This document shows positions 8,830-18,160 of a stretch of DNA of 23,668 bases, piece after piece. Position 1 is the stretch's first letter. Every line of letters begins with the position of its first letter. The stretch spans positions 1 through 23,668 of the forward strand of contig LRSR01004302.1 of the NCBI GenBank assembly GCA_001579985.1, written 5' to 3'. A program made the position numbers and the translations under genes. The DNA is from Hypsibius dujardini. Its lineage: Eukaryota > Tardigrada > Eutardigrada > Parachela > Hypsibiidae. The notes below the pieces were generated by a model. The model was not told where the DNA came from. It did no database searches and saw only the letters and a list, made by a program, of their open reading frames with translations.

Positions 8830-9454
8830 AAACAAAAACTAGACTCTATCAACATATGTTGATATGTCGAGTACACTATTTTGATTTTAAAACATATTAC
8901 CTAATATAATGTAAAGTAAACATTATTGTTGATTGCAATACTCAATTGCATGAATACATTAGAAGTTGCAGAACGAACCAACTGAAAGAGGCCAGTCGCG
9001 AATCGAACTGCGCCTAATTTCGTTTCAAAACCAAATCAATATATTTGAATATTGAATAGGATTTAAAAGCTTTTCGTTATTGGTTTCGGGACCACATTTT
9101 TTATGCTGTAATGGTTTTTTATTACTTTTGATTATCATTATGAAAGAAGTGTGAAACTTTATCTAACTGTCCAACTGAGTTTGCTACAGTAAAATAATAA
9201 TAAGAATTAAAAAATAGAACTAGAAGCCCAAGATCCTCACCGTTTCCAGGCGGGGAAGAAGATCCCATAACATTGATGTATTTGATGTATTTGCTGTAAA
9301 TTGCTGAAATGTTGAAATAACGGCGGTGAAGAATTCAATTCTGGAAACACTTTTCTTGGGTACTTAAATTGTAATCACTTGGGTTATCCTCCCTTCTTTA
9401 TACAACAACAGATGGTCAGACAAAAAACTTAGATGGGAGTTGAATTGAACATTC
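8830..9454. other. No confident gene
   Basis: Perfect 14-bp palindrome TCAACATATGTTGA near 8859. Otherwise AT-rich with no splice-bounded frame. Confidence 0.3.
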
Positions 9455-9545
9455 AATTAAGCGACATGCAAGCGAGATTCAATGCTGAGATCCATGGCTA
9501 AAAGCTAACTTGCTGCAAAAAGACGGTCAGATCCTGAGCAGGCTA
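9455..9545 (+). pseudogene. Coiled-coil exon relic
   Basis: Reads LSDMQARFNAEIHG then a stop. It aligns with ISEMQAGFDAKFA and, after a gap, with AAAGACGGTCAGAT of the copy at 22796. Stops and an internal deletion mark it as decayed. Confidence 0.6.
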
Positions 9546-9692
9546 CAAAGATGGCTGAACCAGTTGCTTGAATTGTTGTTAGTGTTATGTTAGTTTTAAA
9601 ATGTTAGTTTCCAAATTCAAATATGAGGATCGAAAAATACATTCTAAATAATAACTACCTTTTATTACCTTTTAAAAATAGTTGATAAGCAG

Positions 9693-9786
9693 ATAAAACT
9701 ACGCAATTTCAAGAATGAAATCCGACGTCACAACGTTGAAAATCTGTCGAACTTTCGACCAATGGGAGAGGAACTTCGCTTCTGCT
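9693..9786 (+). CDS. Candidate internal exon, helical/coiled-coil
   Basis: 94 bp between a TAAGCAG acceptor and a TGCT/GTAAGT donor, ending in phase 1. Encodes IKLRNFKNEIRRHNVENLSN followed by FRPMGEELRFC. It lies 150 bp after the coiled-coil relic on the same strand, so it may belong to the same decayed gene. Function unknown. Confidence 0.4.
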
Positions 9787-10016
9787 GTAAGTTTATATTG
9801 ATATGCGGATAAAAAGAGTGTTTTTCGTTTCTCTCGAGCTACTTTCGAGCTCGAAGCTACAAGTAATTTAAAGTTTGTTATTGTTCGATTATTTTGGTTC
9901 CGAAACAGAAAAATTAAAGCTTTTAGGTTTTGTTCGCCTTTTTTTTGTCTTTCGTTTATAGTAAGTCGAATCGTTGTAAAACATTTCTAGTTTAAGAAGG
10001 TTCTCCAAGCATTTGC
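9787..10016. other. No gene seen
   Basis: Contains TTTTGGTTCCGAAACAG (9893-9909), the short recurring motif also seen at 7830 and 11634. Confidence 0.3.
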
Positions 10017-10113
10017 ACAGAAACAAAAACAAACAAAGACATAAGCACAAATATAAACAGAAACGCAGATACAGATACAGGCACACAAACAAACACACAC
10101 ACACACAAAGTTG
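10017..10113. repeat. Degenerate CAGAAACAAA / CACA repeat
   Basis: Low-complexity purine-A/C run with ACAGAAAC, ACAGATAC and CACACACAC. The open frames on the minus strand here are repeat artefacts. Confidence 0.8.
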
Positions 10114-10559
10114 ATCTGTATTTGAAGCCTGATGTGACTGCTGTCAACGACGAAATTGAGTACAATGGGGGTTCGAGGGAAAGGCAAAAGGGGCGGAACA
10201 TGTGTAATTTTCATACAATCGAACAATCAACCATCTGATTTACAGCGGTTGTTTTGTTTTATTTTCAAACACAAAATTTATTGTCCAGTTTATGTAAAGG
10301 ATGAAAGTACAAAATGAATGAAAATTTAAAATTTCATGACATCACCGAGCTGAAACAAAAATAAAAACAAAAATAACAAGCAACACTGGAAAAAAAGGCA
10401 AAGAACAAAGAATCAACAAACAGTCAACACAATCAAGAAATTTTTCAAGACGTTGTGCAGAAATGTTGCAATAATTGCAATCATTCGCTCCAGTATGCTC
10501 TCATACAAATTCAAACTTAGAAGGAACAAAGAAAAAAGAATTAAGATTATGAATTTTTA
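10114..10559. other. AT-rich, no gene seen
   Basis: A-rich stretches (AAACAAAAATAAAAAC). No coding signal. Confidence 0.3.
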
Positions 10560-10812
10560 AGAATAATTTTAAAGTTAAGTTAGGAATGAGAATTTTTTTA
10601 CTCGAATTTCAATTTTCTTTCAATATTATTCATAAAAAACAGTTTTTACACGAATTTGATATATCCCCCCAATCAACGTCGTGATAAAGTATAAATGACA
10701 ATAAAGGGTATATCTATATCCGTTTCTCTATCGGTATCCTTTTATATATCTTTATCGGCAGTGCATCCAATGCATTTGTAACAGTAAGTTGGTTGTCCAT
10801 TTTGACTGAACA
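10560..10812 (+). repeat. R2 dispersed repeat, copy 1
   Basis: Shares TTTTTACACGAATTTGATAT, then CCCCCAATCAACGTCG and the GGCAGTGCATCCAATGCAT end with the three other copies. Confidence 0.75.
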
Positions 10813-11280
10813 CTAATTCATGAAACACAATTTATACACGAAATCGATAAATACCCCCAACCAATTTCGAATGCACGTGGTATGGTATAAACGAACACAA
10901 AGGGTTAATCTTTATCCGTTTCTATCGGCAGTGCATACAAGGCATATCGAGCATTTAAATGAGTTATTGTCAAGTTGGTTGTCCATTTTGACTGTACCTT
11001 AGCGAACGATATTTTGGTAAAATAGATGACTGGTTTCTCTGAATTCATTTTCTGTGGGGGTAAGGGACCTAATGTGATAAAAATAAATTTGCTGAGCTTG
11101 GACTATCACTAGTAAACTTAATAGCACTCGAGATAATCGTTTTGATTGGCTGCTTATAGATACGGATATTAGTAATAGTAATAGTTATCGACCTCAAGTG
11201 CTATTCAGCTTACTAGTACATAAGCTGTTAAACACTTGAGGTAACCGTTTTGATTGGCTACATTACGGGTCTTGTCGGAT
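10813..11280 (+). repeat. R2 dispersed repeat, copy 2 with long tail
   Basis: Tandem to copy 1. Core AATGCACGTGGTATGGTATA, then TGACTGTACC and a tail (TTTGCTGAGCTTGGACTATC) shared with 13115-13270. The tail has an internal inverted pair around CTAGTAAACTTAATAGCACT (11110) and its near complement (11193-11216), and a direct repeat of CGTTTTGATTGGCT. Confidence 0.75.
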
Positions 11281-11398
11281 TAGTAATTCACCACGCCGGA
11301 ATTTCGTGGAATACGGTCATGAACAATGACTTATTTTTATTCCAAGTTCCCTTTCTGCAAGTATTCTGTCTGTAATCGGTTTGTTGCGGTGGTTGTTT

Positions 11399-11505
11399 CT
11401 TTGGTTGTGTCTGTCTGTGTGCGTTTGTGTTTGTGTCTGCGTAAGTGTTTGTGTCTGTGTCTGCGTTTGTATCTGACTCTGTGTTTGCGTTTGTGTCTGT
11501 AATTG
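11399..11505. repeat. Degenerate TGTGTC array
   Basis: Hexamer-derived run (TGTGTTTGTGTCTGCGT). The minus-strand QTQTQTQ frames are artefacts. Confidence 0.85.
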
Positions 11506-11790
11506 TGCCAATAGAAAAAGGATTTTGCCCCAGCCGTTGGAATTGAAATTGGATGGATATGTAAACGGAAAATGTGTCCCATCTTTCCTTCATGTCTAGT
11601 AATAAATATATTCTTCTTGTTTAATTGTGTGGGTTCCGAAGTAGTGACTTCAAGTGAATTGATTTCAAATTTTCTCCAGTCTTTGTTGGGGAACTTTCAG
11701 CCAATAGAAAAATAGCTCCGTCCCGGCTGTCGGCCATAAAAATGGATGGATCTGCAAATAGGAAAATGTGCCCTACCACATTTTTTTGTC
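11505..11790 (+). repeat. Two partial R1 copies
   Basis: 11505-11590 and 11690-11790 each carry the CCAGCCGTTGG / AATGGATGGAT...AAAATGTGYCC segment of R1, separated by DNA with the GGGTTCCGAAGTAGTGACTT motif. Confidence 0.6.
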
Positions 11791-11827
11791 TGTATGCCAA
11801 TCCTTATCTGTGTGTTATGTCAGTCGT

Positions 11828-11950
11828 CTATTTTTTTGTACATCTGGTGCCCTCGAAAACGGCGTGCCTGGAGAGCTCGTTAGGAATCAGCAACTTGCAG
11901 GAGGTGGAGGTGGAGATGTCCCGGGCCGAGATGGTGTGCTTCTTGGTCAT
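11828..11950 (-). pseudogene. Histone H2B-like C-terminal fragment
   Basis: Minus-strand frame from MTKKHTISARDI through CKLLIPNELSRHAVFEGTRC to a TAG stop. Known H2B sequences end with a comparable 'TITSREIQTAVRLLLPGEL' helix pair, then 'AKHAVSEGTKAV' and a short tail. Here two extra residues (an ACC-TCC expansion) lie in the helix junction and the tail is cut to CTKK. Upstream homology stops within about ten codons, where a + strand coiled-coil relic begins, so this is probably a truncated gene copy. A diverged spliced H2B variant is less likely: a TTCAG acceptor and compatible phase do exist at about 11987. Confidence 0.65.
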
Positions 11951-11961
11951 CCGGGCTTGGT

Positions 11962-12034
11962 TATCCGGGCTGGTCGAGATGAGATCGCCGGGCTGAAGGC
12001 AGACTTGCAGCAAAAAGACATTAAGATTGCTTAA
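11962..12034 (+). pseudogene. Coiled-coil exon relic
   Basis: RDEIAGLKADLQQKDIKIA then a stop. Over about 50 bp it is nearly the same DNA as 22840-22897 (AETAGLKAELQGKDGQIA). It abuts the H2B fragment head to head. Confidence 0.6.
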
Positions 12035-12049
12035 CAGGCTGTGTGTTAC

Positions 12050-12135
12050 TTTTTCAACTGCTGCTTCCTTTTCCTGCAGGATCTTGGCCACGCAACGAGC
12101 TCGGCGGAGGGCTTGCTTGGTCTTTTTGTTCAGAA
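12050..12135 (-). CDS. Candidate coiled-coil exon
   Basis: 86 bp between a TCTTACAG acceptor and a GAAAAA/GTAACA donor; phase 1 in, phase 0 out. Encodes LNKKTKQALRRARCVAKILQ, then EKEAAVEK: strongly charged, helix-forming, with heptad-like hydrophobics. Protein unknown. It is on the same strand as the RING pieces at 12310 and 12590 and could belong with them. Confidence 0.45.
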
Positions 12136-12309
12136 CTGTAAGACAAGGAACAAACTACAAGTATTCATAAATACGCAGGTAATCGCAAACGTTGCTTAAT
12201 GTTTAAAAATGCTTAAAAAAGTTGAGGCTTGCTGTCATTTAAAACAGACCTGGGTGTGCAGTTCGGTAATATGAAGAAGCAGTTCTTTTCTCCCCTTTCA
12301 GCTTCCCAT

Positions 12310-12391
12310 TCATTCCATGAGTGCGTGAATATCTCCGCGAGCCTTCCAGTAGGCGCCAATGCAATGCCTGCACTTGTTAAAGTGCCCCGCA
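12310..12391 (-). pseudogene. RING-finger middle segment, frameshifted
   Basis: Reads GHFNKCRHCIGAYWKARGD, i.e. the H-x3-C-x2-C part of a RING zinc site followed by the usual aromatic Trp. The preceding ligand Cys is out of frame: the DNA is TGC-GGGG-CAC, and with three G instead of four it would read C-G-H. The frame stops at a TGA after ALME. Homology is by pattern only. Confidence 0.45.
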
Positions 12392-12589
12392 CTTTCCCTC
12401 GTGTCAGATATCTTGCTACTGACCATCCATTGTACTTTGAAAGGAACAATGAAGCAATGAAGCAATCAGGCGATCAACAAACCGACCAACCAACCGATGA
12501 ACCAATCAATCAATTGATCAACCCCAGCTTATCCTATAAAAATCACTTTTACCTGTAATCCTCAGTTCCCCTAACGTAGATAGCGATGA

Positions 12590-12748
12590 TCAATGATTTT
12601 TTTCAACTGCAAACTTTCCGGACGTTTTGGGAGGTTTCGGAACTGCCGGGGACTTGGAGCCAGCACTGTTGTCGGAACGAAACCCAAAGGCCAGTCTCAA
12701 GTTGAAGGGATGAATGAGCTGTTTGCATACAGGGCAGTTTTTTCCCGC
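12590..12748 (-). CDS. Terminal exon with RING-finger last Cys pair
   Basis: 159 bp from an ATTCGCAG acceptor to a TGA stop. Encodes AGKNCPVCKQLIHPFNLRLA, then a Ser/Pro-rich tail (SKSPAVPKPPKTSGK). NCPVC is the classic last C-x2-C of a RING domain (E3 ubiquitin ligases). No in-order first half is present upstream on this strand (12760-13200 is R2 repeat), so this may be an orphan exon. It precedes the RING middle segment at 12310 in transcription order, so the two cannot be one RING. Confidence 0.5.
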   Translation of the reverse strand, partial: AGKNCPVCKQLIHPFNLRLAFGFRSDNSAGSKSPAVPKPPKTSGKFAVEKNH

Positions 12749-12769
12749 CTGCGAATCACAAATAGTTTT

Positions 12770-13220
12770 AATAATAATTTTAAACTGAGCGAAATCATGA
12801 AATCGAAAAATGAATTTAGAAATTAAGAAGAAACTAAGTAATTAGGAAAATGAAATTTTAAGAATTATTTTAAACTGAGTGAAATTAAGAATAAGGTTTG
12901 TTTACTCGATTTTTAATTTTCTTTTAAAACCATTCATGAAAAACAATTTTTACACGAAATTGATATATACCCCAACCAATGTCGAATGCACGTGGTATGG
13001 TATCAATGACCGCAGAGAGTTAATCTATATTTTTTCTATTACAGTGCATCCAAGGCATATGGAGCATTAAAATGAATTATGGTCAAATCGGTTGTTTATT
13101 TTGACTGTACACAAGCGAACGATAAATTGTGAAAGTATATGAATGGTTTTTCTGACTTCATTTTCTGTGGGGGAATGGGACTTAATGTAATAAAATTAAA
13201 TTTGCTGAGCTTGGACTATC
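12770..13220 (+). repeat. R2 dispersed repeat, copy 3
   Basis: Two starts of the TTTTAAACTGAGYGAAAT head (12778 and 12868), then TTTTTACACGAAATTGATAT, AATGCACGTGGTATGGTATC and the tail shared with copy 2. Confidence 0.75.
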
Positions 13221-13489
13221 ACTAGTAAGCTAAATAGCACTCGAGGTAACCGTTTTGATTGGCTGCTTATAAATATGAGTACTAGTACTAGCTATCGACC
13301 AAAGTTTACATCATTTGATAGCCCAAGCTCAGCAACTTTAATTTTATAATACAAAGTGCCATTCCTCCCACAAAAAGTGAAATTAGAGAAACCATTCATC
13401 TACTTTTCGAATTTATTGTCCCATAATCTACAGTCAAAATGAACTCTTTTTAATTTTAATAAATGCTCAATATGCTTTGGATACACTGT
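13041..13489. repeat. Long imperfect palindrome (R2-derived)
   Basis: Arms 13041-13220 and 13317-13489 are reverse complements (for example TTTGCTGAGCTTGGACTATC against GATAGCCCAAGCTCAGCAAC, and TTTTCTGTGGGGGAATGG against CCATTCCTCCCACAAAAA), around a spacer of about 96 bp. The outer ends are the R2 ACAGTGCATCCAAGGCATAT segment. Confidence 0.8.
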
Positions 13490-13544
13490 CGATAGTAAGA
13501 AATTAAATTGCCGAAATTAAAAAGAAAATATGAAAAAACTAAGA

Positions 13545-13770
13545 AGTCAAAAAATTAAGAACGTGAAATTTTAACAGTTATTTCAAACTGAGTGAAATCA
13601 AAAATAATATTGTTTTACTGGAATTTCAATTCCTTTCAAGACTATTCATGAAAATCAATTTTTACGCGAAATCGATCACTACCCCAATGTCGAATGCACG
13701 GGGTATGGTATAATTGACTACAGAAAGTTAATCTATATTCTTTTTTATCGGCAGTGCATCCAAGGCAGTG
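13545..13770 (+). repeat. R2 dispersed repeat, copy 4
   Basis: TTTCAAACTGAGTGAAATCA, TTTTTACGCGAAATCGATCA, AATGCACGGGGTATGGTATA and GGCAGTGCATCCAAGGCA. It ends right at the open region at 13770, with a duplicated GCAGTGCATCC. Confidence 0.75.
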
Positions 13771-14219
13771 CATCCGGAGCTGGATCAGCGCTTCCGTACC
13801 GAGATTGGATTGGCCTGGTCATCTTCGCTGTTAGGGCGGGCTTTCTCTGCGTCTACGGCTCCCCAGCGGACTTTAATGACTCGGACCGTATGTTCCGGAA
13901 TAAAAAGGAAGGCTCCGAAGGAAGTACGAAACTTCAAATTGTTTAACGTCTCTGTTTCTTTACAGCGTAATGTAGCCAAGGTAGTTGCGTTTAACGGGAG
14001 GGTTGTGTCACGAGTAACCGTTACTGCCGCTTTCTGGCTAATGATATCATTAATGTCGTTGAGTGCTTTTGACCAATATTCCATTCTTTTGGTTAGGCCT
14101 TTTTTTTCTCTCTCTCTTGTGGGTTCTGTATCTTTATTTATCCGTGACTGTGTGTTTATCAAGTAAGAACGGAGATAATCAGTTTGGTTGTTTTTCGACG
14201 ACAGACACCACACACACAC
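13771..14219. other. Open region, coding strand unresolved
   Basis: GC-richer than its flanks and open in several frames. Minus: 144 codons from 14219 to 13785, including YWSKALNDINDIISQKAAV and IPEHTVRVIKVRW. Plus: 13768-14166, with a good TTTCTTTACAG acceptor at about 13970. A second plus frame has a membrane-like segment DWIGLVIFAVRAGFLCVYG followed by SPADFNDSDRMFRNKKEG and a stop at about 13947. I recognise none of the products. The minus frame is the longest non-repeat frame in this part of the window. Confidence 0.3.
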
Positions 14220-14234
14220 TCAAACATTTTTCAG

Positions 14235-14319
14235 GTATTTACCATTTACACCTGCAGAGAAGAAATTGTACAGGAGTCTTCCACCAGCTCGCGTTCGAAC
14301 ACCCGCATATCAAATCCAG
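14235..14319 (+). CDS. Candidate internal exon
   Basis: 85 bp between TTTTTCAG and CCAG/GTTTGG. The best frame gives YLPFTPAEKKLYRSLPPARV then RTPAYQIQ. The other two frames are also open and the donor is weak. Function unknown. Confidence 0.3.
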
Positions 14320-14325
14320 GTTTGG

Positions 14326-14736
14326 ACAAAGATTGAATTTGAATTTAAATCCAGATTTAATTTTGATTGAAGTTGGTGGAAAATGGAAAGTTAAACTGGC
14401 TGTGTCGATTTAAGTAAGCCCAGCTTTCGGATGAAATCAATCAATCCACCGATCAATGAACCGGTTTCAACTACATTTGATTCAGTGACCCTAAGGCAAT
14501 GCATCAATCAATCAAGCGAAATCATTGGCGGGCTGAATTTTATTCTCTTTTGCGAGCCTGAAGAGTTGTTCCAGTTCGAAAAGCAAGTTTCAACTTTTCT
14601 TATTTGAAGTGGTGTGACGAGTTGTCAAACAAATGTGGATTATTTTGACTTGCGTAACAAAATATTCGTAGAAGAATCACCAATCAACCAATCAACTGAA
14701 CAGTTTATAAAGGTCTAATGTTTTTGCAATGCTATA
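14326..14736. other. No gene seen
   Basis: Many AATCAATCAAT-type motifs (GATCAATGAACC, CAATCAATCAAGCG). No splice-bounded frame. Confidence 0.3.
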
Positions 14737-14905
14737 TATCTGTCTATGTTTATGTTTATGTCTAGGTCTATGTCTATCTCTATCTCTATGTCTGTGTCTG
14801 TGTCTGTGCCTGTGTCTGTGTCTCTGTTTCTGTTTCTGTTTGTGTCTTTGTCTGTGTGTTTGTGTCTATGTCTCCGTGCAGGTGCTTTTGTCCGTGTCTG
14901 CCATT
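14737..14905. repeat. Degenerate TGTCTA / TGTGTC array
   Basis: Hexamer-type run with TCTATGTTTATG, TCTATCTC and TGTGTCTG phases. The open frames over it (LCLCLCL, SVSVSV) are artefacts. Confidence 0.85.
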
Positions 14906-14991
14906 TTGGCTGTTTGTTTGCCACTTTAGAATCAAGATGTGACGACGCGCATTCAGACATTTCGATTTGTAGGCTGAACGCCGCAGGTCTA

Positions 14992-15120
14992 ATCGATTGT
15001 CTTCATTAACGGCAGTTATGCAGTAGTCCGCAGAATCGAGTTCTTACCCCCCATGTTGCCAGTTCTGCAAATGAACATGTCCAATCGATTATCTTCATTA
15101 ACAGCCATTGTACAGTAACC
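14992..15120. repeat. Direct repeat, 91-bp spacing
   Basis: AATCGATTGTCTTCATTAAC (from about 14992) recurs as AATCGATTATCTTCATTAAC (from about 15083), each followed by a diverged GGCAGTTATGCAGTAGTC / AGCCATTGTACAGTAACC. Confidence 0.75.
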
Positions 15121-15381
15121 AATTCATTCAACGTTACGCAGTCCAAAATTAAAATGTGTCAAAGATCGCCGGCGATAATGTTGAGACCGGACTGTAGTAT
15201 TTATAATAGTTACGGTAATTATATAACCAGTCATCCTCGGCTTACATTATTAAATCACAACATTTTCAACTGAATGATTGATTCATAATTCCATGCATTA
15301 ATTGAATACTTGATGAATTGACGTGGTTAAATAAAGACTTGTTGTTTTAAGTGCATTTCGATTCTTGTTTGTTTGGAGGAA
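15121..15381. other. No gene seen; upstream of exon A
   Basis: AT-rich. Would hold the promoter of the gene starting at 15382 if that gene was ever real. No clear core-promoter element. Confidence 0.3.
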
Positions 15382-15442
15382 ATGCCGAAGGACGGGCAGT
15401 ACAACATCCTTATGAGATGCGCTTACCCGCCTGATTTTAACG
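15382..15442 (+). pseudogene. Exon A: putative first exon of the exon A-D gene
   Basis: From ATG with a purine at -3 to an AACG/GTAAGG donor: MPKDGQYNILMRCAYPPDFN plus one base, phase 1. Joined to the exon B acceptor at 17090, the split codon becomes GAG (E) and runs on in frame as HFRRSGIDTHHP. The same phase fits the inverted copy at 8823 (GAA, then HFRR), which supports a true splice junction. Exon A itself is undamaged, but the exons it joins are broken. Confidence 0.5.
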
Positions 15443-15547
15443 GTAAGGGTTTTGAACTATGTATTACATTATGGCTGCAACTATTACCCCTTCCTTGTAA
15501 TGGGTGGTACGTAATCGAACCCTAACTGTTTTACCCCCTTCCATGCT

Positions 15548-16770
15548 GCCCGTTTGTTGTCATCCGTCGTTCACCCATCGTTCCGTCTTACGCCCGTCTT
15601 GTCTGTCCGTTTGTCCTGTTCATCCGTCTTGTCCATCCGTCCTCTCCGTCCGTCCTGTTCATCCGTCCGTTTTGTCCATCCGTTTTGTCCATCCCTCCTG
15701 TCCGTCCTCTCCGTCCGTCCAATCCATTCGTCCTGTCCGTCCGTCCTGTATCTCCGTCCGTCCTGTCCTGTTTGTCCTGTCCATCCCTCCGTCCGTTCTG
15801 TCCATTTCTCCGTTCGTCTGTCCTGTCTGTCTGCCCGTTCGTGTTGTCCGTCTGTCTGTCTGTCCGTCGGTTTGTCAGTCTCTTGATCTCACTAGCCCTC
15901 TTTCACGCCACATCTCCTTCTGTATATATACGTGTTTCACGTACGTGTCTGTCTGTCTACTAGTCCGTCTGTCTGTTATTCTCTGTTTGACTGTTGATCT
16001 GTTTGTTTGTTCATCTGTGTGTTTGTCTGCTGGTTTGCCTTCCGTTTGTCGGTTGGTCGGTAATTCATCTGACTGTCAGTCAGTTTGTCAGTCTCATAGT
16101 CTAATTCGCCCCCTTTAATGCCGTATCTTCTTCAGTATGTTTAAACTTTTGATTGTCTGCCAATCTCCTTGTTTTTTGTCTGTCTGCTTGCCTGCCATTT
16201 ATTCTATCTGACTATTTGTCTGTCTGTTTGTTTATTTGTATGTCTGTCGGTCTGCTGGTTTGTTTGCCGTCTGACGGTTGGTCAATATTTCATCTGACTG
16301 TTTGACGGTTAATCAATCTCATGGTCTTACTCGCCCTCTTTCACGCCGCATCTTTTTTTCTGCAAGTCTATATTTCTGTCAATCTGTCAGTCTGTCTGCC
16401 AGTCTGCTTGTTTTTGGTTTGACTGTTTGTCTGCCGGTTAACCTGTTATTCTTTGTCAAATTGTTTGTCTGTCTGTTTGTTTATCTGCCTGTTTATGTTT
16501 CTGTACGTTTGCTGGTTTGACTGCCATTTGACAATCGGTCTGCATTTCATCTGACTGTATGTCAGTTAGTCAGTCTCATGGTTCTTCTATATGTCTGTCC
16601 GTCCGTCCGTCCGTTATTTGTTCATCCATTATCCGTCTGTCGTTGCCCGTTGTTCGATTATCTGTTTGACAACGGACGGATAGTCAACGGACGGACAAAG
16701 GACGAATGGAAAACGAAGAGGCGGACGGATAGACGGACGGACGGAAAACATGGAAAGGATTAAATAGTAG
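15548..16770. repeat. CYGT array element, copy 1, with about 213-255 bp higher-order period
   Basis: Built of CTGT, TTGT, CCGT and CAGT units. Begins GTTGTCATCCGTCGTTCACC. A unique block (CATCTGACTGT...CTCATGGTC...GCCCTCTTTCACGCC) recurs at 15895, 16108 and 16333, with a partial one at 16576. The right end is an inverted CCGT/ACGG region (16594-16744). Lies between exons A and B. The long plus frames are artefacts. Confidence 0.85.
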
Positions 16771-17089
16771 ATGTGCTTGATGATGTGTACAGGTAGGGGT
16801 TAAACAGCATTATTAGGGCGTTATTGGGCCCAAAAAGGGGGGTAAAATAGCCACTCCGTTATATTTTATGTTATATTAGATATGAATACAATGTATTAAA
16901 ATGTACAGCGTACTCGGAATATGTACACACGTAGCAAACATTTTGCGCCAACTGAGTTAAGCCATTGTACTCGTTTGACGGACTTCTGTTGTATTTTGTA
17001 CAGAGCCCCGAATTAAAATCTCTTATTCGGTCAGCGCAAAGTTTGCCACTTGTGTACATATGTTTATGGTATATTTTTTGTTTGTTTAG
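16771..17089. other. No gene seen; intron-like
   Basis: Between the array and exon B. 10-bp palindrome TTGGGCCCAA near 16826. The start (AAATAGTAGATGTGCTTGATG) matches the start of the segment after array copy 2, where a Tc1 element interrupts it. Confidence 0.4.
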
Positions 17090-17217
17090 AGCATTTCCGT
17101 CGTAGCGGCATCGACACGCATCACCCTAATTTTACGACCAGGCCGTGATGACCGCCTGCTACCGGATCAAACAGAAGGACACCAAAATGGCGTCCTTGTA
17201 GTCGGCAAAACGGAAGG
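17090..17217 (+). pseudogene. Exon B, broken copy
   Basis: After TTTGTTTAG it reads HFRRSGIDTHHPN, then a one-base deletion (AATTTTACG against AATGTGTACG) shifts the frame. Later YRIKQKDTKMASL runs into TAG at 17199. The 3' third is missing and the sequence passes into DNA that matches 22090-22205. About 85% identical by eye to 21380-21480. Confidence 0.8.
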
Positions 17218-17349
17218 AAATAAATTTAATATAAATATAAATGAAATATAAATTTAGAAAACAAGTCACATTTGTTACCATTCAAGATTTAATTTGAGAT
17301 AAATTTGTTAGTTCTCAAAACAAAGATTGATGGTTTTAAATGGAAGATA
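17218..17349 (+). repeat. Segmental-duplication tail, copy 1
   Basis: AGTCACATTTGTTACCATTC through AAGATTGATGGTTTTAAAT matches 22118-22200. With array and exon B this defines paralogous segments about 4-5 kb apart. Confidence 0.75.
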
Positions 17350-17675
17350 GTTAGATGGTTGATATGCAAATTAAAAATGTGCCCCACCCTTCCTTCCGTT
17401 CTTTTCCTAGGTAACAAAGCAGACCAGCCAACGCTAATGCAACGCAATAAAAGCAGTTCGATTTGCGAAGCGCATTGTCATTTGTTTCTTTCGCAATTTT
17501 TTTCCCTGCATTTCACTATCGTTCTCAGCCGTTTTTCCAGAGGTTTATACTTTTCACAATGTTTTCTTCCTATCTCTTCCGCTTTGATTTCGAGCGAGTA
17601 AAAATGTCAGTATTTAGTATTTTTTGGAAGCTGATAAAAATTGGTTTCAAACTTTACCAGAAGAAAGTGCTTTAA
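17350..17675 (+). repeat. R1 dispersed repeat copy
   Basis: GTGCCCCACCCTTCCTTCC, AACGCTAATGCAACGCAATA, the core GCAGTTCGATTTGCGA and a tail ending GAAAGTGCTTTAAG align end to end with 7975-8300. Open frames in it are not conserved. Confidence 0.75.
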
Positions 17676-18097
17676 GGTTTTGCTAAAATCCTAATATGTT
17701 GTGTTTTGATGAGGTTTAACTTCTACAGTCTTGAAGTCGATAACAATCCAGCTTTAAATTTCACTAGTACAGCTTATTTTAAGATTTAGTAAACCCCTTA
17801 GTATCTTATATTATATTTTATACTTGATTAGACCTCGGAGCGAAGAGACTAATGTACGGGTGGATCTAAAACGCAGCACCAAATAATTGAGACAGTATAT
17901 CAAGCTCGAGCGTTCGAATTTTAAATTCTGGACCTTTTTCATTCTAAAATTTAAATTTCTAAGATCTTTATTGTTCAATTTCTTTTATGTGTGTAGTTTC
18001 TAAACTAAGTTACAATATAAAAGTTCTGTTTATCGAATAATGAAGCGAATTTTACATTGGCGTTTTACAGTTTGACATTAATCCTTGAAGAAATACA
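17676..18097. other. No gene seen
   Basis: AT-rich; no splice-bounded frame. Confidence 0.3.
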
Positions 18098-18160
18098 GAT
18101 AGACAAACAGGCAGACAAACAGACACACAGACAAACAGACAGACAAACAGGCAGATAGAC
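18098..18160. repeat. CAGACAAA / GACA array
   Basis: Short tetranucleotide-type array: AAACAGGCAGACAAACAGAC and variants. Confidence 0.85.

Noticed and set aside
15504-16118. 204-codon Ser/Cys/Pro-rich plus frame, and 221-codon frame at 20429-21094
   Set aside because: Both are translations of CTGT/CCGT array units with no splice or domain support; the two copies do not keep the same frame.
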